This document shows positions 1-6,381 of a stretch of 8,527 nucleotides of DNA, piece after piece. Position 1 is the first letter of the stretch; each line of letters starts with the position of its first letter. A program made the position numbers and the translations under genes. The DNA is taken from the NCBI GenBank assembly GCA_025996755.1, contig BNTR01000121.1, positions 1 through 8,527 of the forward strand. Reading direction: 5' to 3'. The notes beneath the pieces are model-generated. The model searched no databases. It saw only the letters and a list, made by a program, of their open reading frames with translations, and had not been told where the DNA came from. Source of the stretch: Bacteroidia bacterium. Lineage in GTDB: Bacteria; Bacteroidota; Bacteroidia; Bacteroidales; Azobacteroidaceae.

Positions 1-143
1 CCAACCTTATTGACCCAATCCGCATATTCCGAAAATCCGGTTCGATTGAGCGTTGCAACAACCTCTTTTTGCTTGCTTTGAGCGTGAAAACTTGCGCTCC
101 CCACAAACAACAGTAACACTGCGATGTAAATTTTCCTTATCAT
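1..143 (-). CDS. Start of a second exported toxin-module protein (3' part outside window)
   Basis: This reading frame starts at the ATG at 143-141 and runs off the left edge after 47 full codons. The first 22 residues form a clear signal peptide: basic start (MIRK), hydrophobic core (IYIAVLLLFVG), then SASFHAQ, with likely cleavage after Ala-Gln. Four residues later the protein enters EVVATLNRTGFSEYADWVNK, which is identical to residues 1083-1102 of the large protein at 5900-1023; the next residue is Val instead of Ile. At DNA level the frame is backed by 61 identical bases. It is therefore a short relative of the big protein that lacks the N-terminal adhesive and protease part and puts its own export signal straight in front of the pre-toxin segment. 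It follows two immunity candidates on the same strand and may open a second toxin/immunity unit. Whether it ends in a different tip cannot be seen. The reading frame is secure; its role is inferred. Confidence 0.8.
   Translation of the reverse strand, partial: MIRKIYIAVLLLFVGSASFHAQSKQKEVVATLNRTGFSEYADWVNKV
7..67. repeat. Direct repeat copy 1 (61 bp identical to 2596-2656)
   Basis: Bases 7-67 are identical to 2596-2656. Extending to the window edge, 1-67 against 2590-2656 has mismatches only at 5 and 6. Both copies are coding in the same phase on the minus strand and specify EVVATLNRTGFSEYADWVNK. The homology may continue beyond the left edge. Copy distance is 2589 bp. Confidence 0.95.
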
Positions 144-174
144 TTTTATATCTAATTTATTATCTATCATTTCT

Positions 175-294
175 TTATACAAAATTTGCTCCTCTGCCGC
201 AAGGCTGGAGCCTTGCTTTTAATCCAACGTAGGCAGAGCCTACGCTGAACTGAGGCTTGTATTTCTGACTTTTTATTTCATATTCTCCATTCAT
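175..294 (-). other. Doubtful 39-codon micro-ORF within the hairpin region
   Basis: An ATG at 294-292 lies 7 bases after the TAG of the 104-residue gene and opens a 39-residue frame ending at TAA (177-175). The protein starts MNGEYEIKSQKYKPQFSVGS and continues to a Gly/Arg-rich end, GRGANFV. Its second half is encoded entirely by two palindromes (199-216 and 228-244), so the sequence is probably fixed by DNA or RNA structure rather than by protein function. The close spacing to the upstream stop would allow translational coupling, so I list it, but I see no known domain and consider it more likely a read-through of an intergenic repeat. Confidence 0.2.
199..244. repeat. Twin perfect hairpins between immunity gene and next cassette
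   Basis: Two adjacent palindromes are visible. GCAAGGCT (199-206) pairs with AGCCTTGC (209-216); a realistic loop leaves 7 base pairs and TGGA. CGTAGGC (228-234) pairs with GCCTACG (238-244) around AGA. On the plus strand the first is followed by TTTT (217-220), like an intrinsic terminator, but no plus-strand gene reads into it. On the minus strand, the coding direction here, no U-run follows either stem. They may be mRNA-stabilising or processing hairpins or a dispersed intergenic repeat. They are the only G+C-rich patch in an A+T-rich gap, and both arms have GGC...GCC cores. Confidence 0.7.
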
Positions 295-301
295 TTTACA
301 C

Positions 302-616
302 CTAAATTAGTAGTGGGTATCTCATTAAGTATTCTTTCAATGTCTGCTCCCCATTCTGCATTTGTAAAATTTCAATAGGAGTATTATCATCTAACATTGT
401 ATGCTTCATGTTTATCCACCGTTCAAAAACACTTCTTTTTCCAAAAAACATATAAGGATAAAGTGATGCCAAAACCTTGTTAATTTCTACAGAAAAAACT
501 CCAAGTGAATCTAAATAATCATAGAATTCACGATTTTTTTCTAACTCACGAGGAACAATTAGTTCAAAAAAACGATTCCAATCTTCCTCTTTAAAATACT
601 GACCTAAATTTACCAT
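302..616 (-). CDS. Second immunity candidate, 104 aa, with MbcA/ParS/Xre-like C-terminus
   Basis: A small cytoplasmic protein with no signal peptide or membrane segment. It starts at ATG 616-614, 33 bases after the stop of the preceding gene, and ends with TAG (304-302). The N-terminal half is charged and helical (FKEEDWNRFFELIVPREL). The C-terminal half, with FERWINMKHTML, DNTPIEIL and NGEQTLKEYL, resembles the MbcA/ParS/Xre antitoxin toxin-binding domain (DUF2384), in which a Trp-containing helix is followed by a G-x-TP-x-E/D-L-L turn and a final helix. I see no helix-turn-helix of the kind Xre antitoxins carry upstream of this domain, and the protein is short. It lies between the toxin-like tip and the next cassette, so an immunity or antitoxin role is plausible. 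The domain match is by eye only; it could instead be an unrelated helical immunity protein. Confidence 0.75.
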   Translation of the reverse strand: MVNLGQYFKEEDWNRFFELIVPRELEKNREFYDYLDSLGVFSVEINKVLASLYPYMFFGKRSVFERWINMKHTMLDDNTPIEILQMQNGEQTLKEYLMRYPLLI

Positions 617-649
617 ATTTAATTATTTATATCTTCCATAATTTTGCTT

Positions 650-1021
650 TTATTCCATATCATTCTGTTTTAACTCCTCTGCAAAATACTCTATTAAAAA
701 ATCAGACAATTCTTCCATTTGTTCTTTTGAACGATTTTTCAAGACAATATTTTTGTATTTCTCATATACTTTCTCTCCTTTAAACATACATAATTTGGGT
801 ATCATCTCACTTATATTATATTTCAAAATAGTCAACCAAATTTGTAAGCTACCAGTTTCACTGGTAATGCCTAATTTACATCTATTATTACTAAAATAGA
901 CACCGTAAATATCAACAGGAGCCATTTTGAAACTGAATATTTCAAGCAACTTGTTAAATGCCAAAGGTGCATCATTCGGCAACTCTTCGTAAATTAAAAA
1001 TCTTCCCTCTATTCCTTTCAT
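650..1021 (-). CDS. Probable immunity protein for the C-terminal toxin tip, 123 aa
   Basis: Starts at ATG 1021-1019, one base after the TGA of the large toxin-like gene (1025-1023), so the two are almost certainly co-transcribed and translationally coupled. It ends at TAA (652-650). The product is soluble, with no signal peptide, mixed alpha/beta character (GRFLIYEELP, IYGVYFSNNRCKLGI, LQIWLTILKY) and an acidic, helical end (EQMEELSDFLIEYFAEEL). I do not recognise the family. Position, size, lack of an export signal and low G+C matching the toxin tip are the usual marks of the cognate immunity protein in polymorphic toxin systems, which would bind and neutralise the tip in the producing cell. 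The role is inferred from context only. Confidence 0.85.
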   Translation of the reverse strand: MKGIEGRFLIYEELPNDAPLAFNKLLEIFSFKMAPVDIYGVYFSNNRCKLGITSETGSLQIWLTILKYNISEMIPKLCMFKGEKVYEKYKNIVLKNRSKEQMEELSDFLIEYFAEELKQNDME

Positions 1022-1022
1022 A

Positions 1023-4000
1023 TCATTTTTGTTTAGTGAATATACCTGAACTTATACCATTATTAAAATCATATCCATATTTTGTAGCATTATTTTGAAT
1101 AAAATCAATCTCTCTACCATAAAATGATTTACCGTAAATATCTTCTATTTCAAATAATTTTTCAAGATTTGAAGTTAGGGTGGGGTCGCTCCACAGTACA
1201 ATATCATCACCTCGCTGCAAAGCATTTTCTATCCATGGTTGATTATATGTTTCCCATATAAAATCCTCAAAGGCTTTAGTATTTGGTTTTATTCCCTTTT
1301 TTGCCGCTGCTTCAACTACAGTAGTACTATATCCCTCAATGGAAAGCAAATTAAATCCGCCCGGATTATCAAATTTGCCGGAAAGCATGTAAACATTCAA
1401 ATCAGTTGTTGATTGTCCTGCCTCTCCCTTCACAGACGATAGTTCATTATATACTTTTTGCAAACCATTTTCTTGCCCTGCTACATCTTCTCTCCATTTT
1501 CCAATAAATGTTGTAGTTTTTCCATCTTTACTCCAAATGGTTCTTAATGGTTGATATGTCGGTTTGCTCACTATCTGTCTAATAGTAGAAGGCAAATTAG
1601 TGCTTGTTTTCACAATCGCTTCAACAACACCATCCTCAGATAACCCTGCCGTATTCACCGAAATCGTGCGGAAATCTTCATAAGTCAGTTGCAGTGTTTT
1701 CTCTACATTATCCGAGTAGCGGCAAACCAGCATTTCTCCTGTTTGCAAATCATACTTGATAAACCGAGAACTTTCTTTGTTGACTATTTCAACGATATTG
1801 TCGCCTTGCTTTTTTAAGAAAGTCGTAGCTCCCTGCGGTGCTTCGGTGGATAAAATAAAACTTAAGCGGGCAGTCAGCAACTGCTTTTTAGCCAAATAGT
1901 AAATATCTTGCCCCACCAATTTCTCGCCTGCCCAAACCGTGAATTTAAACAAACCGGTGGCTAACGCTTTCACAACAAAGACATCTGAAATCCCAAAAAC
2001 AGCGTCAAATCCCGCCTGCGTTTTAAGCATCATGTCGCCTTCCGATACCTGCCCCAAGAAATAGGCTTTGCTCAGGCTACCGTAAACAGGAATCCAAATC
2101 TCGTTGCCTACCTCATTTGCCGCCCATTGTTCTTTCAGGGTACGAACAACCAGATATTGGGTGCTGCGCCACAACGTTTTTTCAAACAATTCCTTATCCG
2201 TATAGCCTAACCCCCGAAGCTGGTTGGTTTTCTGCTGATACAGTTTATAATCATAAAATTGTTTATGAACAGCCTGCACATCAATGTCTTGCTTCCATGC
2301 TGCATTGTCGCCAAATTCGCCCGAAAGGTCAATCCATTTGCCATCTTTCATAAGCCAATTCCGTCCTGCTTCATCCCAATAGGCATCGCCTTCAATCGGA
2401 TATTTAGGGCAAGTAGGGCAGTTGCTATTGGTTACCAAAGTGGCTTCAGCATGTGCCTTGTAGTAAGCATCCAACGAATTGTAAAACCGCTCTAATGCTG
2501 CTTGGTCTTGCGTGGTTATAGTTTTCCCATCGGTTGCTATTTTAATAAAATCGTCATATTTTTCATCTTTATTTTCACTAACCAGCAGACCAATTTTATT
2601 GACCCAATCCGCATATTCCGAAAATCCGGTTCGATTGAGCGTTGCAACAACCTCTTGCCCTTTGGAGGTAAACTTACAATCAGCAATAAGCACATTGCCC
2701 ACTGTTGTCGCGGTATTAGGAACAATAGATGACGTGATAAACGCTTTCCCTGTGGATGCAGACAACGGATAATACAACTCATTGGAATAATCAAATGTTT
2801 TCAATTGCAAATTGCAATCGTCTTGCTCAATGCCTGCAAGGATTTTTTTCGTAACCGTGCCTTCGCTTTTTTCTACAACATAAACTGCTTTTTCATCAGA
2901 AAATTCATCTTGTTTGTAATAACCATTAAAATGCGAATTGCCGGTAAAAACCGCTACATAGGTTTGTCCATTTTCAACAAAACCTAAAAGGACACCTTTA
3001 GAAATTGAATTATTTATGGCATCGTGATTGGCTACAATACCGGTAAAGCTGGGTTTTACTGATTTATTCAACGCAATAATTCGACCGTCAGGAGTAATAT
3101 AATTTATCTTTTCTCCTAAATTATATGTCGCTAAATTCACTATTTTATTCAAAGCAATTGGGTGGAAAATTTGCTGACTTTCCGCATCCGTTTCATCCTG
3201 CAAAAATTTCAAAAACATACTCTGCGGATTATTAACCAACTTCCACTGATGTTTCCAAAGTTTGTCGCCACCTTTGTAGTCCAGCAAATTATCGGTACCA
3301 CCTTGCGCGGCGATGAACTTTTCGCTGCTGAACGTATGTGCCAAGTTGAAAGCACCATGCGCCAATTCATGCGCCACAGTCACGGCATTGGTATTGTCAT
3401 AAATAAACCCGCTTTGGTACTGCATTGGCATATAACCATTTACACCCTCTTTGCCCTGCACACTATTCACAAAGAACAGATACAAAGCATCTTTTTCCAT
3501 GCTGCCAAACGCCTTTATCACTGCCTTTTGGTCGGCATTGTACACTGAAAGAGTGCTGCTACCGCCGTGTGTCATTTTGCCTTTGGCGAAAGTTACACTT
3601 ACCGCTTTTGCATTCTGCACCGCCCACGAAACCACCGCAGGCGCATAAATTCGGTTCAATTCTTGTTGCAATGTCATTGCATTTGGCAAATTGGCATTGT
3701 TTACGCTCACCAAATATACCTTTTTCTTTTTCGTGTCGAAACTCAACACATTAAGTTTGCCAACAACAGTTTCCGTTTCGTTTTTGCCTGCATAAGCATA
3801 CAAGGCTTGTTCGTCGCCATCGTATGAGCCACGCACCGTTAAGGTTCTTCCGCTTTCTGTTACAGGCACGCCCATTTCAGTGCGAAATGTAACATCTTTG
3901 TCGGTGTTATTGGTCTGCACCTTGTCCGTCTTAAAGCTTTCTACACTCTTGAACGGTGGACGGTAACCCGATTTCAGTTCGGGGTACTCATTCTGTATCG

Positions 4001-5900
4001 CACTTTTGCTTTCTGCATAACTGTCAAAGCCGTATTTCTGTTCGGGCGAAGCCACAAATGTTACGGACGGATTAGCCTTTGCTTCTTTTTCCTCATTCTG
4101 CTTGTCCACCATGCGCGAATTGCCACCGGTGGCTGCAAATTCTTCTTTGCCCATCATCTTTCCATCGGAAGTAACGACATATTCCTCGCCGTCAGAGCCT
4201 TTTACGAGTGTTGCATCCATCTTGTCTGTCGGCTGCACCGTTTCGGTCAAAGTGCCATCGGGGTTTTCGGTTACAACAACCAATTGCTTGTCTTCGTTGA
4301 TGAAAGCACCTTTCAATGGGGCGTTTATCTCGACAGAATTTTTAACTTGGGTGTTTGTCGTCAGTTTGGCAACGGCATCTGCCGCCGTATTTGCCAAATT
4401 AGTCACAGCATCCGTCACATTCTCAATTTTGGCTTTCGCCGCATCCACATCAAGCAAAAAAGCGGCTTTACTGATACTGTGATATTTCATCGTAAGTATC
4501 TGATTATCGGTGTTTACCGACAAATCCCAATATTCACAAGGAATTTTTAAGTCCCCAGCCCATCCCCACCAAGACACGAATATGCCTTTGAACTTGCCAT
4601 CGCCCTGCGGCGTGGCTGTTTTTATCGTGTAGCGGCTGCCACCGCTCTTAGGGTGGGTCAGAAAATCGCCTGCCTGCAAATCGGTGCGAAGCGTATAATT
4701 AGTAACCGGAATAGATTTTACCGGTGTGCCACATTTTGAATTATCCCGTTTCGGCGGCTCGGGAATTGTAATCGTTTGCCAAGCCGTCGGCTCACTCGGA
4801 TTCATTGTGTTGCCATCACAAATAGCCCGCACACGCATCCGGTAGGTTTGTCCCACCACTAATTGTCCGGAATTGGCTTTGTTGTAATATACAACGTCGG
4901 TTGCCGACCACCCGGAGGCTTGATTTTCCATTTCCAAATGAAATGACGTGTGTGTGTTGGGTATCTGATTCCAACTGACAGCAACGTTTTGTCCCTTGCG
5001 CTCAAGTTTGACATCGCTCACGCCCTCGCATTTGCATTGGTAAGTAAACGTGCGAATGACGCTGTGCCCACCCTGCTCGAAAGAAACATCGCCGATGGGG
5101 TCAAATGCCGTGACCCGCCAAGCATACTCCAGCCCCGGCTCAAAGTTCAAAGTAGCAGGGTGAATCACCAAGTTGGTAATAAGTTGCGTGGTGGTGTAAA
5201 ACGTCGGCATAGAAGCTGCAACCACGTTGGGATTGATGCCGGGGATGCGCATTTCCCACATCTCAAACTTGTACTGTGGAATAACGCCCGGTATGCCGAC
5301 TTTGTTGGGAATCCACGAAAACGTGAGCGGCATTCCGGGAATTTTCCCCATCTCCGCCTTGTCTTCGGGCACTTTCAGCACGGGTGGCTTGCCAAGTGCC
5401 ATCCAAGTATAGGCAGTTCCTTGACTGGAAATAATCCTTCCGGTCGCCCAGTGCCGCACTTCAACGGTAATGCGGTAGTGACCTTCGGGCAACTGCCCGG
5501 TGCGGCGATAATCTTCTTTGCTGTACCCTTTAAATTGCAGATTGTTGATATTAAAATAGTCTGTCAAATCGGAGCCGTAAAGCATCGTGACCAGCCCGCC
5601 GGTCAGATAAATGGCAGGCGTAATGATGTTGGGAACGGTTTCGACGGTCATACCGCTCAGCGTTTCCATCTTGATATGCAGACGCACAGGCAGGTTCACA
5701 ATGTTCAAGTCGCGCACCATAATAGTAACGAACAATTTTTGCGAAGCCGGCTTGGCATAATCCGACAGAATGAGCGAATAGGGTGGCGTGAGTTGCGTCA
5801 TCACCTGCACGGGGTATGATGCCCCCTGTCCCCAGCCTGTCAAAGATGAGCAGGCGATGAGAAGTGTAAACAGTAACCGATATTTTCTTATATGTTTCAT
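1023..5900 (-). CDS. Giant exported polymorphic-toxin-like protein: FN3 + zinc metalloprotease + C-terminal toxin tip
   Basis: 1625 residues, ATG at 5900. Residues 1-26 are a signal peptide (basic start, LLFTLLIA core); LIAC at 14-17 also fits a lipobox, but no acidic surface-export motif follows. Residues about 27-170 begin YPVQVMTQLTPPYSLILSDY and resemble the N-terminus of TANFOR-type Bacteroidota surface proteins (from memory). Residues about 170-385 hold two fibronectin-III-like regions, the second opening with CKC near 288. A helical, coil-prone stretch lies near 475-515. The zincin site is HELAHGAFNLAH (H844, E845, H848, H855), with NLLDY (871-875) where the Met-turn is expected, Met replaced by Leu. 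A CPTCP motif lies near 1162. IPVYGSLSKAYFLGQ (about 1270) and a hydrophobic segment (about 1305-1327) look like a pre-toxin region. The tip, about 1430-1625, is A+T-rich and unrecognised; it contains RGDDIVLWSDP and FYGREIDFI. It is presumably exported and toxic to rivals, with autoproteolysis by the zincin possible. Architecture is clear; tip activity is unknown. Confidence 0.9.
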   Translation of the reverse strand: MKHIRKYRLLFTLLIACSSLTGWGQGASYPVQVMTQLTPPYSLILSDYAKPASQKLFVTIMVRDLNIVNLPVRLHIKMETLSGMTVETVPNIITPAIYLTGGLVTMLYGSDLTDYFNINNLQFKGYSKEDYRRTGQLPEGHYRITVEVRHWATGRIISSQGTAYTWMALGKPPVLKVPEDKAEMGKIPGMPLTFSWIPNKVGIPGVIPQYKFEMWEMRIPGINPNVVAASMPTFYTTTQLITNLVIHPATLNFEPGLEYAWRVTAFDPIGDVSFEQGGHSVIRTFTYQCKCEGVSDVKLERKGQNVAVSWNQIPNTHTSFHLEMENQASGWSATDVVYYNKANSGQLVVGQTYRMRVRAICDGNTMNPSEPTAWQTITIPEPPKRDNSKCGTPVKSIPVTNYTLRTDLQAGDFLTHPKSGGSRYTIKTATPQGDGKFKGIFVSWWGWAGDLKIPCEYWDLSVNTDNQILTMKYHSISKAAFLLDVDAAKAKIENVTDAVTNLANTAADAVAKLTTNTQVKNSVEINAPLKGAFINEDKQLVVVTENPDGTLTETVQPTDKMDATLVKGSDGEEYVVTSDGKMMGKEEFAATGGNSRMVDKQNEEKEAKANPSVTFVASPEQKYGFDSYAESKSAIQNEYPELKSGYRPPFKSVESFKTDKVQTNNTDKDVTFRTEMGVPVTESGRTLTVRGSYDGDEQALYAYAGKNETETVVGKLNVLSFDTKKKKVYLVSVNNANLPNAMTLQQELNRIYAPAVVSWAVQNAKAVSVTFAKGKMTHGGSSTLSVYNADQKAVIKAFGSMEKDALYLFFVNSVQGKEGVNGYMPMQYQSGFIYDNTNAVTVAHELAHGAFNLAHTFSSEKFIAAQGGTDNLLDYKGGDKLWKHQWKLVNNPQSMFLKFLQDETDAESQQIFHPIALNKIVNLATYNLGEKINYITPDGRIIALNKSVKPSFTGIVANHDAINNSISKGVLLGFVENGQTYVAVFTGNSHFNGYYKQDEFSDEKAVYVVEKSEGTVTKKILAGIEQDDCNLQLKTFDYSNELYYPLSASTGKAFITSSIVPNTATTVGNVLIADCKFTSKGQEVVATLNRTGFSEYADWVNKIGLLVSENKDEKYDDFIKIATDGKTITTQDQAALERFYNSLDAYYKAHAEATLVTNSNCPTCPKYPIEGDAYWDEAGRNWLMKDGKWIDLSGEFGDNAAWKQDIDVQAVHKQFYDYKLYQQKTNQLRGLGYTDKELFEKTLWRSTQYLVVRTLKEQWAANEVGNEIWIPVYGSLSKAYFLGQVSEGDMMLKTQAGFDAVFGISDVFVVKALATGLFKFTVWAGEKLVGQDIYYLAKKQLLTARLSFILSTEAPQGATTFLKKQGDNIVEIVNKESSRFIKYDLQTGEMLVCRYSDNVEKTLQLTYEDFRTISVNTAGLSEDGVVEAIVKTSTNLPSTIRQIVSKPTYQPLRTIWSKDGKTTTFIGKWREDVAGQENGLQKVYNELSSVKGEAGQSTTDLNVYMLSGKFDNPGGFNLLSIEGYSTTVVEAAAKKGIKPNTKAFEDFIWETYNQPWIENALQRGDDIVLWSDPTLTSNLEKLFEIEDIYGKSFYGREIDFIQNNATKYGYDFNNGISSGIFTKQK
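2596..2656. repeat. Direct repeat copy 2, inside the giant gene
   Basis: Identical to 7-67. It marks codons from about residue 1083 of the giant protein, where the protein passes from its conserved middle to the pre-toxin part. It is the only segment visibly shared with the downstream exported protein, and so the natural crossover site for exchanging the C-terminal part. Confidence 0.95.
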
Positions 5901-5957
5901 AATATTATAATTTATAATCTCTTACAATAAAAATAGCGTGAAAATAACCTTATCTGA

Positions 5958-6076
5958 TACTCAGGTTACCACGCCTCTACCATCCGATAAGCCATCCCAC
6001 GCCGCCCAAGCGGCATCAACTAACTTATTCCTGATGGTATACCCCTATTCGGAGCTCAATTGTGGTAAAATGAGTA
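5958..6076 (-). promoter_or_regulatory. Long imperfect palindrome, candidate structured 5' leader of the giant gene
   Basis: Nested complementary arms, from outside in: TACTCA (5958-5963) with TGAGTA (6071-6076); TTACCAC (5966-5972) with GTGGTAA (6062-6068); TACCATC (5978-5984) with GATGGTA (6033-6039); GATAAG (5986-5991) with CTTATT (6024-6029, one G-T pair); and GCCGC (6001-6005) with GCGGC (6010-6014) around CCAA. That is about 31 paired positions over 119 nt, in register. On the minus strand it ends 57 bases before the ATG at 5900. It does not match a riboswitch class I know. A structured leader, a small RNA, or the remnant of a short palindromic mobile element are all possible. Confidence 0.6.
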
Positions 6077-6084
6077 CCAAGAAC

Positions 6085-6126
6085 AAAAAGCAACGCTTTT
6101 TTCAAATGTGCGGAAAACCCGCTTTT
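6085..6126. other. Two small hairpins beside the long palindrome
   Basis: AAAAAGC (6085-6091) pairs with GCTTTTT (6095-6101) around AAC, which looks terminator-like on either strand although the stem is A/T-rich. GCGG (6110-6113) pairs with CCGC (6119-6122) around AAAAC, followed by TTTT (6123-6126) on the plus strand. In the minus-strand leader the first stem would end in a U-rich arm and could act as a weak attenuator before the giant gene. No gene on the plus strand reads into them. Confidence 0.4.
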
Positions 6127-6185
6127 AATTATGTCTTAACCATAAGTTTAATCTATTTACATTATATTTATTAACATTCAGACTG

Positions 6186-6217
6186 CAAAGTAACAAAAAA
6201 TATTTTAAACAACCAAA
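6186..6217 (-). promoter_or_regulatory. Possible Bacteroidota-type promoter for the giant gene
   Basis: On the minus strand TTTG (6217-6214) is followed after 21 bases by TACTTTG (6192-6186). The latter is one base short of the TAnnTTTG -7 box. I found no exact TAnnTTTG on the minus strand between 5901 and 6381. Transcription would start near 6180 and give a leader of about 280 nt containing all the hairpins described here. Confidence 0.35.
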
Positions 6218-6344
6218 TATTTTGAGAGATTTTTTTAAAATTTTTTGAAAAAAAAGTAATTTTTTTATTCTCTTTTTATTTCAAAAAAAATATTTTCCTG
6301 ATAATCAGCATCTTACGAAAATTTGGTAGATGTAGAAGTGTTGG

Positions 6345-6376
6345 TTTGGCTATTCGGCAATAAAAGTGTACCTTTG
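6345..6376 (+). promoter_or_regulatory. Bacteroidota promoter (TTTG-N20-TACCTTTG) directly before the ATG
   Basis: TTTG at 6345-6348 and an exact TAnnTTTG box, TACCTTTG at 6369-6376, are separated by 20 bases, the usual spacing for the primary sigma factor of this phylum. The box ends 5 bases before the ATG at 6382, so the start of transcription falls at or next to the start codon. Confidence 0.7.
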
Positions 6377-6381
6377 TCACC

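Larger units (their letters stand above)
5901..6381. other. 480-bp divergent intergenic region with structured leader and two promoters
   Basis: No convincing gene is present. From left to right it holds: an A+T-rich 5' flank of the giant gene (5901-5934), a G+C-richer island carrying a long imperfect palindrome (5958-6076), two small hairpins (6085-6101, 6110-6122), a possible minus-strand promoter (6186-6217), a stretch of A and T runs (about 6195-6300), and the plus-strand promoter of the ATP-binding gene (6345-6376). Confidence 0.8.

Noticed and set aside
302..1021. The two small genes as an ordinary toxin-antitoxin pair
   Set aside because: Neither resembles a known small toxin, and the first is coupled to the stop of the giant gene. 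Immunity genes fit the layout better.
7..2656. CRISPR or insertion-sequence interpretation of the 61-bp repeat
   Set aside because: There are only two copies, both coding and in frame within related proteins, with no transposase, no terminal inverted repeats and no regular spacers.
4950..5819. Long plus-strand open frame of 289 codons
   Set aside because: It lies wholly antisense to the giant gene in its most G+C-rich part, where stop codons are rare by chance. Its translation is rich in His and Arg with no domain, and the minus strand carries the recognisable signal peptide and FN3 regions.
5850..5900. Lipoprotein signal (LIAC at residues 14-17 of the giant protein)
   Set aside because: The four residues fit a lipobox, but the signal continues with a normal cleavage-like region (SSLTGWGQGA) and no acidic surface-export motif follows Cys17. 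Not excluded, but not called.
5938..6174. Plus-strand open frame of 78 codons in the intergenic region
   Set aside because: It needs a GTG start, its first half is dictated by the long palindrome, it has no recognisable domain, and no promoter is visible before it. It is better explained as structured non-coding sequence.
6195..6300. Runs of A and T as intrinsic terminators
   Set aside because: The runs lack G+C-containing stems, and no gene on either strand ends here.
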